This document shows positions 49,530 to 61,520 of a stretch of DNA of 64,000 bases, piece by piece (position 1 is the first letter of the stretch; the number at the start of each line of letters is the position of its first letter). Source of the stretch: Nelumbo lutea (taxonomy: Eukaryota > Streptophyta > Magnoliopsida > Proteales > Nelumbonaceae). The position numbers and the translations under genes were made by a program. The stretch spans positions 56,967,759-57,031,758 of the forward strand of contig JAKGHH010000003.1 in NCBI GenBank assembly GCA_022828595.1. Direction: 5' to 3'. The notes beneath the pieces are model-generated. The model searched no databases. It saw only the letters and a list, made by a program, of their open reading frames with translations, and was not told the DNA's origin.

Positions 49530-49739
49530 CCCGGTCAGTGAAAGTGTGAAACTTATGGTGACTAAATTCTGGCGTGTTTGCATTTTATCGATGGGTGTCT
49601 GCATTGTCCAGCGACACCCATTTTATCGATGGGTGCCTTCATATTTTATTTTATAATTATATGAAAATTTTCTTAGGGTTAGCAGTTTCCTGCTTTTCTC
49701 CTGGGCTCGACCTTGGAAAGACATGATATTTGGACAAAC
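49530..49739 (+). other. Presumed NPF 3' untranslated region
   Basis: Between the stop codon and a Tourist-like element. It contains a short direct repeat (CATTTTATCGATGGGTG near 49580 and again near 49618) and an AT-rich stretch around 49645-49670 where polyadenylation could occur. The exact end cannot be set. Confidence 0.4.
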
Positions 49740-49742
49740 TTA

Positions 49743-50065
49743 GGCCCGTTGGATTCATGGGAGTAGGGTCTGGAATCGGAATTAGAATTGGCTATTCCGG
49801 TTCCAACTGTTTGATTGGATGGAATTGGAATCCCACTCCTATTCCTGTTGGAATGGCATTCCCTCATTTGAGGAGGGAATGGCCATTTCCTGCCCCTCTC
49901 TAGGGATCGAAATTTCATTCTTGCTGATTTTAATTCCCATTCTCATTCCTGTGGGAATCAAACAAACTATGGGAATGGGCCATTTTGATACCGATTTTAA
50001 TGGATTTTGATTCCAATTCCGATTCCAATTTCGATTCCAAATCCGATTGTAAATCAAACAGACCC
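49743..50065. mobile_element. Tourist-like MITE
   Basis: Ends GGCCCGTTGGATTC and AATCAAACAGACCC, flanked by TTA (49740-49742, 50066-50068). The interior repeats GGAAT(C/T)GGAATT and its complement, so it can fold end to end. It lies 210 bp after the NPF stop codon. Confidence 0.72.
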
Positions 50066-50068
50066 TTA

Positions 50069-51065
50069 TAACCAATTAACTGACATCATAAAATGGTAAA
50101 CAATTATAAAATTTATGGAGGATTTTGATTGGTCAAAGCCTTTCTAGTATCATGTTTTTCTGGCATCATAGGTTTTTTTTTTTCCTTTTAGAATTCAAAA
50201 TGTTATTCAAAGTGGCGTGGCAAATTACGAATGGAGGACCAAAAATGGCCCCTTTTCACTGTATTGATTCAGGTCAGTCCAAAATTAGCCCGGCCCAAGA
50301 TACCCAATCTCTGCTAATAATTAATACATTTTTCTCTTTTGTAAAATTTCAGATTTCCCCACCTCACAATTTTTTATCTTCAGCGATAGATGGAGGAATG
50401 GACACAATACTAAGAGGGCGTACTATATCATTGGTGGGGGTTTTTGAAAATAAAGTCTAAAAACAAATAAAAAATTGTGAGGTGGGGTGAAGTAAAGTTT
50501 TTTTCTTTTTCTTTTAAGGAGGGACTAACCTATTCTAAGCTCGGTCCATTTTGGCCTTATGCATCTCTAGATAAGGTCAGGAAACCGCTTCAATAGATAG
50601 CATATTCTTTCAACACGTGGCTATATTATTGCATGATCATCAAAAGTTAATAATATTATCTACATACAAATATATTGTTAAAGATGGGAATGATGATGAG
50701 AGACAAATTTTCTTTCAAATTCATTTACAAGACCGGACTTTTATGTAAAATTTGATGGAAGAGTGGCCATAGGCCCTCATTTGATCTTCAACATGTTGGA
50801 AAATTTCAATGGCTATCTGATATGCCACATGCTGATCCTCAACATCTCTTGGTTAAATTTGTGCAACACTTTCACACACAACCAAGATTTTCCTTTTATC
50901 TGTTATTATTATTATTTATTTTCTGTGAAAATAATATTTTATTTGATTATTTACTTCTTTTTTATGCATAGATATACTATTATTATTGGATTACATTGCA
51001 TGTCATTTCCAGCTCTTACAAGGTTAATGGAAAAGCCATTTGGCTTGGTGTAAGATGGATGACCA
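50069..51065. other. No gene recognised
   Basis: Contains a short inverted repeat (CCCCACCTCACAATTTTTTA at about 50356 and its complement at about 50468). Otherwise AT-rich without a supported ORF. Confidence 0.4.
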
Positions 51066-51402
51066 AGTATATGTTTGGTATGGCAGCTTCTGTTTATTAA
51101 ATAAACTTTGTACTTGATTTGTCTTCAAAACTTAGAAAGAGTGGTTGATAAATGTTTTTTTGATATTTGTTGACACTTAGACGCCATTAGGCACCAAATA
51201 AGCGAAACAGTAAATAAACACTTTTGTGTTGGGGGAAACATTAAAATGAAACTTCCCTCAATGGTTGGCTTGCATTTAAACCTAGACAAACATTCATAAG
51301 ATAAATAAGTATACAAAATAGTATGATGGGACAAATGCCCACATGGCGATGACCTAACACCGTTTATCAAATAAATAGAAGCCATACCAAATACCCTACA
51401 AG
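51066..51402. mobile_element. Inverted-repeat element (MITE)
   Basis: Ends GTATATGTTTGGTATGGCAG and GAAGCCATACCAAATACC are complementary. A related fragment, sharing TTAGGCACCA and AAAATGAA(A/G)CTTCC, lies at about 61110-61295. Target duplication not clear. Confidence 0.55.
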
Positions 51403-51481
51403 TGTTGAGATCCTTGGTCATTGATACACTTGTCTCAATCTAATGGGGTATAAGTTTTATTTAGTTAGAGAGCAATGAATT

Positions 51482-52686
51482 CAATGTTGTGAAAACTGGA
51501 CTGGACCATCCGGTTGAATTGGTTGAACCATGACCCAGCCCCCTAGCTGGTTTGGGCATACCCCTAAAATTGGTATGTTCAAAAAACCATGAAAAAATGT
51601 TTACCCAACTGGTTCAACCAGAGAACTGGCAAACCGGTCCCGGTTTTGCATAACCGACCAGCATTTTAACATTCTCATTTTTAGTACAAAAAGATTAGAA
51701 AAAAAAACTTAAAATTGGGTCAAACATCCCCTAAGGTCCAACTGAAAAATCCCAATCCCAGCCAAAAATAAACCCTCTTTGATGACACTCTGATTCTATT
51801 CTTCCTCTTCAAACCTAACCTAAGTCCAGTAGCTCCAGCCACCATCACTAGCACCTCATCACTGACACCAGGTAGTCTCTCTCCTCCTCTTTCGGTCTTT
51901 CTTCTTCTTCTTCTTCTTCTTCTCTTTGGCAGCAGTACCGGTGCTCTATTCACCGCCCTCTCCTAGTCTTCTTCCCTCTTTCATTCTCCTCCTCCTTCCA
52001 CTGCCAGAATCTGATTTCTTTTTCTTTAAGTTTGAACCTGATTTATGCAACATTTAGCCATTTATTTTTTTTAACTCTTGAACTTGAAATTAATTAATTA
52101 TTGATAGTTTTGTTATAGTTTGATTTTTTGCTTCAGGCTTGGAATTTGATCTTGGGCCAAGATACACAACTAGTTGTTCAGTCTTGCAGGTTAACCTAAG
52201 CCCTCTTCAAATCTTGAAATAAAAATTTAAACTTGAATAAATTGATTTCATATTTTGAATTTAGGTGATATTGACTGAAAATTGGAACTAAATTTAGAAT
52301 AGTAATAGTGATAATGTGATACTAAAAGAGCTGAAAATTGAAATCAATTTTATTTTATCATGCTTGCATCATAATTTTTTATTTGATATTTCTTGAAATT
52401 CCTTTGTGATGATGATGGTTATAATTACGATCGAGTCTTGAACTTTATTGGATTGTTGGTGTATTTATTTTCATTGTGAGACATATAGTCTTAAAAAAAT
52501 TGGAGTATTTATTTCTATTTTGGATTAACTGTCATTCATATTCAGTATTTTTTTAATTTTATTTATTTTATATATATATATATATATTATTTATTACATC
52601 AGCATGGTTTGACCTCCGATTCGACCTCGATCGGACCTCTGACCCATGAACCTCTGCCTTTACCTGGTCCGATTCTCTAAACATTG
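51482..52686. mobile_element. Inverted-repeat element, CAATGTT...AACATTG ends
   Basis: Ends CAATGTTGTGAAAACTGGAC and GGTCCGATTCTCTAAACATTG; subterminal AACCGG/CCGGTT motifs. The 1.2-kb interior includes a (TTC)n tract (51895-51925). Smaller diverged relatives lie at about 55895-56092, 60775-60945 and 61575-61760. No target duplication found. Confidence 0.45.
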
Positions 52687-52699
52687 GTTTTAATTTAAT

Positions 52700-53320
52700 T
52701 ACTTGTTCCTAACAACAGGGCAAAGTGATGCTGAGTAAGCTATCTATATAAGAGTCTTCTATGCTATCTTGTAAAAACACAAAGAATCCAAGATAAGTAA
52801 CAACATTGGAAAGATAAAGAGCCTCCATAATATTGTTGCCCTAGTCAGATTCAGTAATTCCCAATTGTAGGTTGCTTTTGTGGGAAGTGCCTCCAATCCA
52901 TTTCATTTGCATCTTGTAGGTTGAATAATATATGTATTCTATTATTCATAGTTTATCATTGGTATCAGAGCACCATGTTCGATCGGTTTAACATATCAAG
53001 TTTGAGTGTGTAACAATGAACCATGCCCCAATATATGTACTTGAGAGACTTGAGAGAGTAAAGAGGGAGAAACCCTTATTTGAAAGTCTCTTGCTCCACG
53101 AAGGCTATCGTTCATGAGTCTCCTCTCCTAACAATATTGATCCATTCGTTAAAACAATAATGACTACAAAATACCCTTTTTGTTGTGATTATTTACTTGT
53201 TTAACTTAAAGCTTGTTTTTCATATTATCAATAGACGAAATATAGGTTGCAGATACGAGACCAAATCACATGTTTCAAGCATATGTAGATTTTTGTAAGG
53301 TCCCAAATTGGCGACGCCTA
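52700..53320 (+). mobile_element. Ty1/Copia remnant: LTR end and primer-binding site
   Basis: TGGTATCAGAGC at 52960-52971, complementary to initiator tRNA-Met and typical of Copia elements, follows an LTR-like end (GTTTATCA). Upstream is a short LTR with CTATATAAGAG near 52742. About 350 bp of leader remain (ATGTTCGATCG...), then the sequence changes at the 53.3 kb inverted repeat. No gag-pol. Confidence 0.7.
52960..52971 (+). other. Copia primer-binding site
   Basis: TGGTATCAGAGC is the standard initiator-tRNA-Met binding motif. Confidence 0.85.
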
Positions 53321-53331
53321 CAACATTTTTA

Positions 53332-54030
53332 GGCCCTGATTGCTTTTCAAATAGTTACTTACCCGGATAAATGTAATTAGTTACTTGGGTAAGTTTTTCC
53401 TGAAAGAACATTTACCCAGGGAAGTGCATTTATCCATGTTCTTTAATTTCTCATGTAAATAAGGTAATGATCATTATTAGCCATAAAAATTTATTATTAA
53501 AAAGGGCATTTTTGTCTCATTCAAGTGTTGGCAACTTCCCCCTAGGTGAGAAAGTTATCTACCCACCTAGGAGATGGGTATCACTTACCTAGGATGGCAA
53601 CTTTCCCCTAGGCGGGAAAGTTATTTACCCACCTAAGAGATGGGTATCACTTACCTGGGATGGCAACTTCCCCTTAGGGTGCGTTCTTTTTTTGGATTTT
53701 GAGAAGGGGGAAACCTGGTCAATGGGATTTTGGTTCCCCTTGATAAAAAATTTCATGTTCTTTTTTTAGATTAATGAGGGGATCAGGGAAAGTTTATTTT
53801 TCGGGTAAGTGATACCCATCTTCTGGGTGGGAAAGTTTCCAACACTTGAATGGGAAAAAATGCCCCTTTTAATAATAAATTTTTATGGTTAAAATGGTCA
53901 TTTCTTTTTTTACTTGGGAAATAAAAGAACATGGGTAAATACACTTACCTGGGTAGGTATTTCCCAAGAAAAACTTACCTAAGTAATTGCATTTACCTAG
54001 GTAAGTAACTTTCCAAAAAATGAACAGGGC
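53332..54030. repeat. Inverted repeat A of the 53-54 kb interlocked locus
   Basis: Left arm from GGCCCTGATTGCTTTTC, right arm ending TGAACAGGGC, pairing over about 220 bp (AGTTACTTACC, AACATTTACCCA, AAATTTATTATTAAAA). Flanking triplets are TTA and ATA. The left arm contains an 86-bp tandem repeat (AACTT(C/T)CCCCTAGG.G, 53532-53673). Element B's left arm lies between the two arms. Confidence 0.7.
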
Positions 54031-54190
54031 ATAGATGACATTTCTCCCAAGGTAAATGAGCTAGGAAAATAAACTTTCCCTGGTCTCCACATAAATCTGA
54101 AAAAAAGAACATGGGATTCTTGGTCAATGGGAACCAAAATCCCATTAACCAACTTTCCCCCCTCTCAATATCCAGAAAAAGAACACCCCC
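53677..54190. mobile_element. Tourist-like element B of the 53-54 kb interlocked locus
   Basis: Ends GGGTGCGTTCTTTTTTTGGA and TCCAGAAAAAGAACACCCCC, flanked by TTA on both sides (53674-53676, 54191-54193). Arms of about 130 bp pair (GGTCAATGGGATTTTGGTTC with its complement). The interior holds the right arm of element A. Confidence 0.72.
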
Positions 54191-54193
54191 TTA

Positions 54194-55510
54194 ATAGTTT
54201 GGGAAATAGAATTGCTTACAATGAATTCTTAAACTGGTCAACCATCCATCCTATACATAGATTTGAGTTCTATATTGAAAAAACCCAAATAAATTTCTGG
54301 GTTTTGGTTGAGACAAGCTCCAAAAGCTAGATTCAATCAAGCATAAGGAATTATAGCAAGAAATCCAACCATTAAACAAACCGGGTATTAGAAATCCAAT
54401 TTTCACTAACCAAATTTTTTTTTCTCAAAGTAGTTGATTAGGGATATATCTCTATTTTTAGGGCAGATTTCTTAAATTACTCCTAGTGTTTAACCAATTG
54501 ACTAATTATACCCTTATCGTTTAATTATTGTCTTGCACCACCCCTATTGTTTCTGGCAATTGGCATCACTGTTAAGTGTTAATAGAAAAAATGAAATAAC
54601 AAATTTGCCCTCCCTATTCCTTAAACTTTCATAATAAAACCTAAAACTTAAATTTGAGGAAGATAGGGACCAAATTGGTGCCCCGTCTCCGTTTCCATCA
54701 TTGAGTGGAGTGAAACTTGTGTGTGTGGTGTAATCATTTGGTTCTTTAATTGAATAAAAATACTTATTGTTTTCAAGCCATGATTTATCCGGGTGGTTGA
54801 ACCAGTAGACCTGTGATTCGAACAGCTGGCAAGGTCCTCTGCTTTTGACAATTTGATCAGAGCAATGGACCAACACCTGGTTGAATTGCCAAACCCGCCA
54901 CTTGGAGGGCTTTGTGGGTTGAATTGGATTGGCTATTTGTCTAGGTTTTGCAACTTAAAGCACATTCACTGTTTCGAGCTCATTGCTTCAGAATAGTGGT
55001 GATCATGGGCTGAGTCGCATTTCTAGGACTATATTTTATATTTTATATTATAGATAGTATATGTAAAAAAGGTATGTTAAACTTTATATAAGGATCAGGC
55101 CCAGGCCCAGACCAAAATTATTTTGGGCCTAATGCAGGCCTGGAGCCGGCTGGTGGCACAAGCGATTATGGACATGGGTCCGAGGCTCCAAGCATAGAAT
55201 TCACCTTGATACGGCAGGGGTGGAACTTTCTATTTTGGGCCTGAACCTTCAGGCAGGGCCCATTCGGATTTTGACAAAAACCCAAGTTGAACCTACAAAG
55301 TACAAACAGCCAAAAGCAGTTTTTGACTTTGCCAAGTACAACCCAAATTGTGCTGCTACCTATGAACATGCTTGACTCAAAATCTAGGCACGCAACTACA
55401 CTTGTGCATGGGTCCGAACCTGGGAATGTCCTTCTAAACTTGGGCCACAATTAGGCAGCCCAACTCGTCAACTAATCTTGACGTGGCCTGACTTAATTGC
55501 ACCCCTCCTG
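54194..55510. other. No gene; degenerate repeats
   Basis: 54450-54620 resembles the GGGTAAATTGC element of the NPF intron (CACCCCTATTGTTT). 54994-55507 has GGCCCAGGCCCAGACC motifs between TAGTGGTGATCATGGG and GCACCCCTCC, possibly an old foldback element. Short - strand open frames here are not convincing genes. Confidence 0.4.
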
Positions 55511-58500
55511 GCCCATAGGGCCCAGAATCCTATTCCTACTAGATAGTTGGCTACTTGGCTGGACTTAAAGCAGACCCAACAAAATTAATGCCGCCATTTA
55601 TCATCCTGTGGGCTCGTAGTGACTCCAACTCTGCAGTCTAATTTGATGACTGAAGCAACATTTTGAAGATGTACGAATACTGAAACAAGGCATTTACTTT
55701 CAGGCCACTAGCCGAGGTTACTATGGAAAACGAATGCTTTGAGAAAGCTTAATGACCACATTTAAAGAATGGGTACCTCTCTAAGACTCTAACAGATTCT
55801 TCAATGTCAAGTTGGACAGAATGCTATACAACATCAATCTTTCTCGGTGTATGAATGTCCTTAGAAACAAAGTTCAGGGCGAGCGATGGTTAGAAGCAAT
55901 GTTTTAAAAACCGATCCAGAATCAAAACTCGAAAATCATTGTCTGAGTTGAACGAGTTGATAGATAAATCATTTGGGCCAATGGGTCATTAATCAATTCA
56001 ACAGTTTTTAAAAAATAATGGGACCAATAACCCTGACCGGTTTTCTGATCAAACAATCCAACAATCCTGATCAGCTACGGCTTAAAAACCTTGGTTAGAA
56101 TAAGTTATTAGAAAGATGATGATCCAAATTGACTTGATTTCTCAAACGTGTGGAGTCAAATAACCATTATCATTTTTGGATTGTTCTTCTTCATCTTCTT
56201 TTGTAATTATATGCAATTGTCATTCTCATCTTCATTCCCTTCCCTGCAATATCTTTGCTTCAATTGTTATTGACGACACGGAAAAGCGAACATTAATTTA
56301 GAAAATCAACAATGGAGGTCAAATATGAGCCAAGAACCACACAATGACCAGAGTAGGGTCTAATAATAATAGGAGCAAGAGGCGATAATAATGCTCAATA
56401 ACCATTTCCTGGGGATTTATAGTGACATTCTACCATGTCATTATCCATGTTGTAATTGATTCTTTGATGCTTCTTCCATCAATGCCACGTGCTTGTATTT
56501 TAAGCCTTTCATTTTGCAAGCAGTGTTGATTTTTTTTTTCTTTTTATTAATACCAGTGAAATATTGATTGGGTTTATATCAACATTCATTTATAAAAAAT
56601 CTTAATATCTATCTTCTATCTTCTGTAGTTATAGATGCTTTCTTGCTTTCAAATTGTATTTGGTATTATTGCCCTTTTTAGCTGAAATGTTTGGATTAGG
56701 TTATGAGACAAATATTTTTTGTTTTTCTCCTACGAGATAGGTTTTGAATTTATCAACACAAATTGTAATTTGTTGTTTTTACTTGAAATATCAAATTTGA
56801 CATTTCAACTTTAAACAACAACATCAGTCTTCCACCTGTATATTTTAATTGAAGTGACTTTCTTATCTGATGTGACAACTTATATTAATCAACCACAAAC
56901 GTTTCAAAAAGAAATGACAATGAAATCTAATACGGCATAATTCAGCATTTTGTTAATATAATATCAAAGAAAAAGAAGATATCATAAGGGATTTGACCAA
57001 TCAAAACCCCTCTCAATAAATACGATTTGATTGATTACCATTTTTACCAAATGGGTTCCTTCGTTATAAGTTTTTCTGGTATCATATACCAGTCAAACTT
57101 TCTTATATTCATATGTGGTAAAGAATTACTAATCACTTATACCATATCTTGGGCACTAGCAAATTAAGATGAACCATGCAAGTAATTTTTTCTTTTTTTT
57201 TCATGTGATTGTTTCTTCTTTTAGGTTTTGTTTGTATGCACAAACGTAAATCTAAAGTGGATGCAGATTTTGCACCTGGTTCGGTTTTACATCCATTCGT
57301 TTTATGATTATAATTTGCGCCCCTACCTAATGCAAAATTTGTACCACCATCTTCCTATCTTGATTCTATCTCATATAAAATGGAGACCACATCAAGTGGG
57401 ATTACATCATCTTTCTTTCTATTTTACTTCTACTAACAAAGAAGACTGGCTAAATCAGAATTACACTCAACCCATTCACACCACATGCATTTGCATCAAT
57501 GGAAATAAAATTTTTATAGAAGACAAAACGGAACCTTAGTTTCATGTTCCTGTAGATTTAGAACACCTGTACTGAAAAACAAAATCAATTTCTCTCTTTT
57601 TTGTATAATTTTAAGTCTCTATACATATATTAAGTGTGTGTAATAAACTAAAAGCTATTGGTTCAAAATAATCAAAACTCATATAATACACTTCTCCTTG
57701 ATTTTATATTAAAAAAAAAAAAAAAAAAACCCATTTGAAGTTTTTAATTAAAATAATTTTGTTTGGTGGGCTGAATAAAAGGATGTAAAAATCTGTGATT
57801 GAAAATTAGTTTCTTTCTTGGCTGAGTCACAGATGTTGGTAGTCATTTCTCATGCTTTTACAAAGAATAGATAATTTTTAAATCTGGTCATTACACTGTT
57901 ACCCTAATTTCAGACTCTAGGAAATCCATAGTCATTTGATTTTGACTTATTTGAGTGAAAAAAATGAAGGTCAAGAGATTTGCAGCCAGACAAAACGAAC
58001 CCAATTCCCACATAACTAGATAAGTCACTCTTATCCTATCCTAATTCCAAGCAAGGTAAGCCAATTTGTGAGAGAAGATAGACTTTCCCTTTGAAATGAT
58101 TGATGTTTCTTCTCCACAAATTTCCATGAAAAGCTATATTCATACCATGTAGGTCCAAGAAAATCCCTTCATGGGAAATTTGTATTGACTTCAACAATTT
58201 AATTTCCCCCTGAAATTCTACGCATGCATTTGAAATATTGTGAATGGGACCACTAGATTGAAGGATTTGAAATCCATCTGAAGTAACACGTATGTGTGGT
58301 GTATATATGATGCATTATAAGAGCCATAATTCATTACTTTGTCATTCTTTTAATTTTAATTTTAATTTCAGTTTTTTGTTATGTTAGCCAACAGATGAGG
58401 TAATGTAATGTGTTTGGATTTATCATCCTGAAGTCGATGCTCTTAACATTGGTAATCTTCTGTTGACCGCAGTTGAATAAATACAAATCAGTTTTTTGTT

Positions 58501-58533
58501 TTTCAAAAATTAAAAATAAAATACATCTAAACC
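55511..58533. other. No gene recognised
   Basis: Largely unique AT-rich sequence, with a CAATGTTTTAAAAACCGATC repeat remnant at 55895-56092. Open frames are short and lack domain character (for example 57228-57539). Confidence 0.45.
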
Positions 58534-58842
58534 TAGGTGTTAATTCGACCCAAGCCGATCCGAGTTGAATGATCGGCTCGCCAAGGTAGTACAAGGCTCG
58601 AGCTCGGTTCAAGGTAGAACCTTGAGCTCGAGTTCAGCTTGAGTCAAAAACTCATAAGCTCGAGTTCAGTTCGGCTCGAGTTCAATTTAGGAAAAATGTT
58701 TTGTAGAAATAAAAAAATTATATATAAAAAATATTTTTTATTTGATATTTAAAAAAGTAAGAATTATAATAATTAGTTATTATTATATATAAAAATAAAA
58801 TACTATATATAATATTTTTATTATATATTATTTTCTATAATT

Positions 58843-58873
<31 letters not shown>

Positions 58874-58999
58874 AATGTAGCTATTCGAGTTCGGATCAAT
58901 TATTAAACGAGCATATAAATTGGGCTAGAGCTTAGCTTGAAACTTGCTTGAAACCAAGTTCGAGTAGCTCATGATGAGCTCGACTCATGGCCACCCCTA
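58534..58999. mobile_element. Probable foldback element, CTCGAG-rich
   Basis: Begins TAGGTGTTAATTCGAC and ends GGCCACCCCTA; arms repeat GAGCTCGAGTTC and an AT/TTA-rich centre lies between. The flanks TCTAAACC and AATAGACC agree at only 5 of 8 bases, so the boundaries are less sure. Confidence 0.5.
58842..58870. repeat. (ATT)n microsatellite
   Basis: About nine triplets in the AT-rich core of the foldback element at 58534-58999. Confidence 0.9.
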
Positions 59000-59833
59000 A
59001 ATAGACCCAAATTTAATTCCATTTATATTCGAATTAGAATAAAATTCTTATCCAACATATTTATGTCATTCAAATCATAATCGGGTTGCAATGGGATATT
59101 CAATAGTTTAAATAAAATATACTAAAAATGATCAAGATATTAAATATTTTTATTAAAATACATTAGAAATGAATTTAATATTATAATTAATGAATAAAAT
59201 GAACTGAAAATTACTTGGATAAAATGATAATTTAGTAAAAATACAACATTAAGAAAGCTTTACTAAAATACAAAATAAATATTAAAAGTATATAGGAACA
59301 TATATGTTTAAATCAAATGGAACACAATTACATGGAGCAAAGGGGTGGATCCATATCCGATCCATTTATAGACGGATCGAATTCGGATTATAATTATTGG
59401 GATCTAATAATTTAAATTTAAATTCAGACAATTGGATAACATGCATTTACAGTTAATTGTGTGTGCTAATTGTTTGTCGCATGTATCCCCCAAAGAGTTT
59501 GATTGTGGGATCAACAACCATGGTTGGCTCTTCCACATTCGGATCTGATTTGATAACTGCCCGTAAATCATCAATCATAGGGTCTCGGATTTGGATCTTA
59601 TTGGGATCGAATCAAATTCAGATTCAAGTGAAATCCGCTTTATTATTTTTTAAATTTAAAAACATTGAAAATTTTTATTTTTTATTTATTTAATATAAAG
59701 GAACTAATTAACTAAGTGTCCATTTAATTCACAGTCGCAATTGAAATTCCTGGAGGATAAGGCACTTGTCCTTGTTTTTGTCAGCTACAATGAGCAAGAT
59801 TTTAAAAATCCGACCCGACACAGAATCGTTTTA

Positions 59834-60418
59834 GGGATGTTTGGAATCGTGGCCGTTTTTCAAAAAAACGGTGCTACATCAGATTTACATAGGCATTTTA
59901 ACAAATGTCATGTATCTCAATGTTTGGTTCAGCCAATTATTAAAAAATTGGGCATACCTCGAAAAGCAAGACCCACCATGCATGAAACGTCAAATTTAGA
60001 TGGCGTTTAGAAGCATGGGTGTTTATTGGGATCGATTTTCAAGAAAAAATGCTCATGCTTCCAAGACCCGTTTTTCACAAAAAAACGTTTCTGCCATATA
60101 GGCAGTGAGCAACAGTATGCTGTTTGGTAAGGTGATTTTCATCACCGTTTTTCATATATGTGCTGACAGCAGGTAAGCACCACATAGGATACATGTAATC
60201 GCCAATCAGTCAACCGTTTGGGGAAATGGTTCACCGATGCATGAAACACCAAATTTGACGTTTCATGCATCGGTAGGGTCCCAACTTACGAGGCATGCCC
60301 GATTTTTCAATAAACGCCTGAACCAAATAATGAAATATATGGGCATTTCTTGAAACACCTATGTGGATCCGACGTGGCAACGTTTTTTTGAAAAACGGCC
60401 ACGGTTCCAAACATCCCC
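59834..60418. repeat. Inverted repeat A of the 60 kb interlocked locus
   Basis: Left arm 59834-59998 begins GGGATGTTTGGAATCGTGG; the right arm ends CCACGGTTCCAAACATCCCC at 60418 and pairs over about 165 bp. The left triplet is TTA, the right TTG. Element B's left arm sits between the arms. Confidence 0.7.
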
Positions 60419-60662
60419 TTGGCGTTTCATGCATCGGTGAACCATTTCCCCCAACAGTTGACTGATGTGTATTCCATGTGGTGCTTACCTATCAGTACAT
60501 ACATGAAAAACGGTGATGAAAATCACCTTACCAAACAGCATACTGTTGCTCACTGCCTACGTGGCAGAAACGATTTTTTGTAAAAAACGGGTCTTGGAAG
60601 CATGGGTGTTTTTTTTTTTTGAAAATCAGTCGCAAAAAGTGCCCACGCTTCCAAACACCATG
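59999..60662. mobile_element. Tourist-like element B of the 60 kb interlocked locus
   Basis: Ends GATGGCGTTTAGAAGC and GCTTCCAAACACCATG, flanked by TTA (59996-59998, 60663-60665). Arms of about 245 bp pair almost perfectly (GGCAGTGAGCAACAGTATGC, GGTAAGGTGATTTTCATCAC). The right arm of a second inverted repeat lies inside. Confidence 0.72.
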
Positions 60663-61300
60663 TTAGTCACCAGTTTCTGTGTCAAACAATCTGACTGTCC
60701 TATTCAAATAGACAATCTTCTAATTTAAAAAAATTAAAAATTAAAAAAGTAATCAAAATAAAAAACAATAAAAAACTGTTGTTTGGGTCAATGGGTCAAC
60801 GGTTCGACCACCCGGATTAGTGGTCACTGACAACTTCAATAGTTTTTGGCCCAAGAACAATTTTAGGGTGAAATAGAACCAGTTGCTTGACCAGGGTCAA
60901 CTGGTCCAACCATCTAGTTCCATCTAGTTTTCAAAACCATGAGGATGAGATTATCATTTCTAAGGAGGAGGCTAGAATGGTCATTCCCACAAATGGTGGA
61001 ATGTGATTATAATATGAATGGAATCGGATTTCCTTTCTTCCCAACCAAATGACTGGAATTAAACTGGCCCATTCCAATTCTGATTATTGACTCCTATTCC
61101 CACAAATCAACTAGGTGTTAGGCACCACATCAACAAAGTGCTAATAAACACCTACCTGTTTTCAGGAAATTCTAAAATGAAGCTTCCTGAAATGGGAGAG
61201 GTGCACAGAATGAGGCCTTTGCTGATGGAGTGCCTATGTGGCACTATTTACTCAATAAACGTAAACGGAACCAAACACATGGCAAATCTAATGGCATTAA

Positions 61301-61517
61301 GGATCCTGTTTGGTTGACAGTTGGAATTTGAATCGAAATCGGGAATTATAATCTTTTGGAATTAAAATTGGAATGGTCTATTTCATAGTCTATTTAGTTT
61401 GTATAGGAATCGGAATAGAAATTGGAATTAGATGGAATGAGATTTCATTCCTAAGAGAGGAGGGAATGGCCATTGCCTCAAATGGGAGAGCTCTATTCCC
61501 GTGAACCAAACGGGGCC
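61301..61517. mobile_element. Tourist-like MITE
   Basis: Ends GGATCCTGTTTGGTTGACAG and TGAACCAAACGGGGCC, flanked by TAA (61298-61300, 61518-61520). The interior has GGAATCGGAAT-type repeats as in the element at 49743. Confidence 0.72.
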
Positions 61518-61520
61518 TAA

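Noticed and set aside
60513..60728. Open frames at 59741-60728 as possible small genes
   Set aside because: They lie in the interlocked inverted repeats and the same sequence occurs in inverse orientation, so coding character is not supported.
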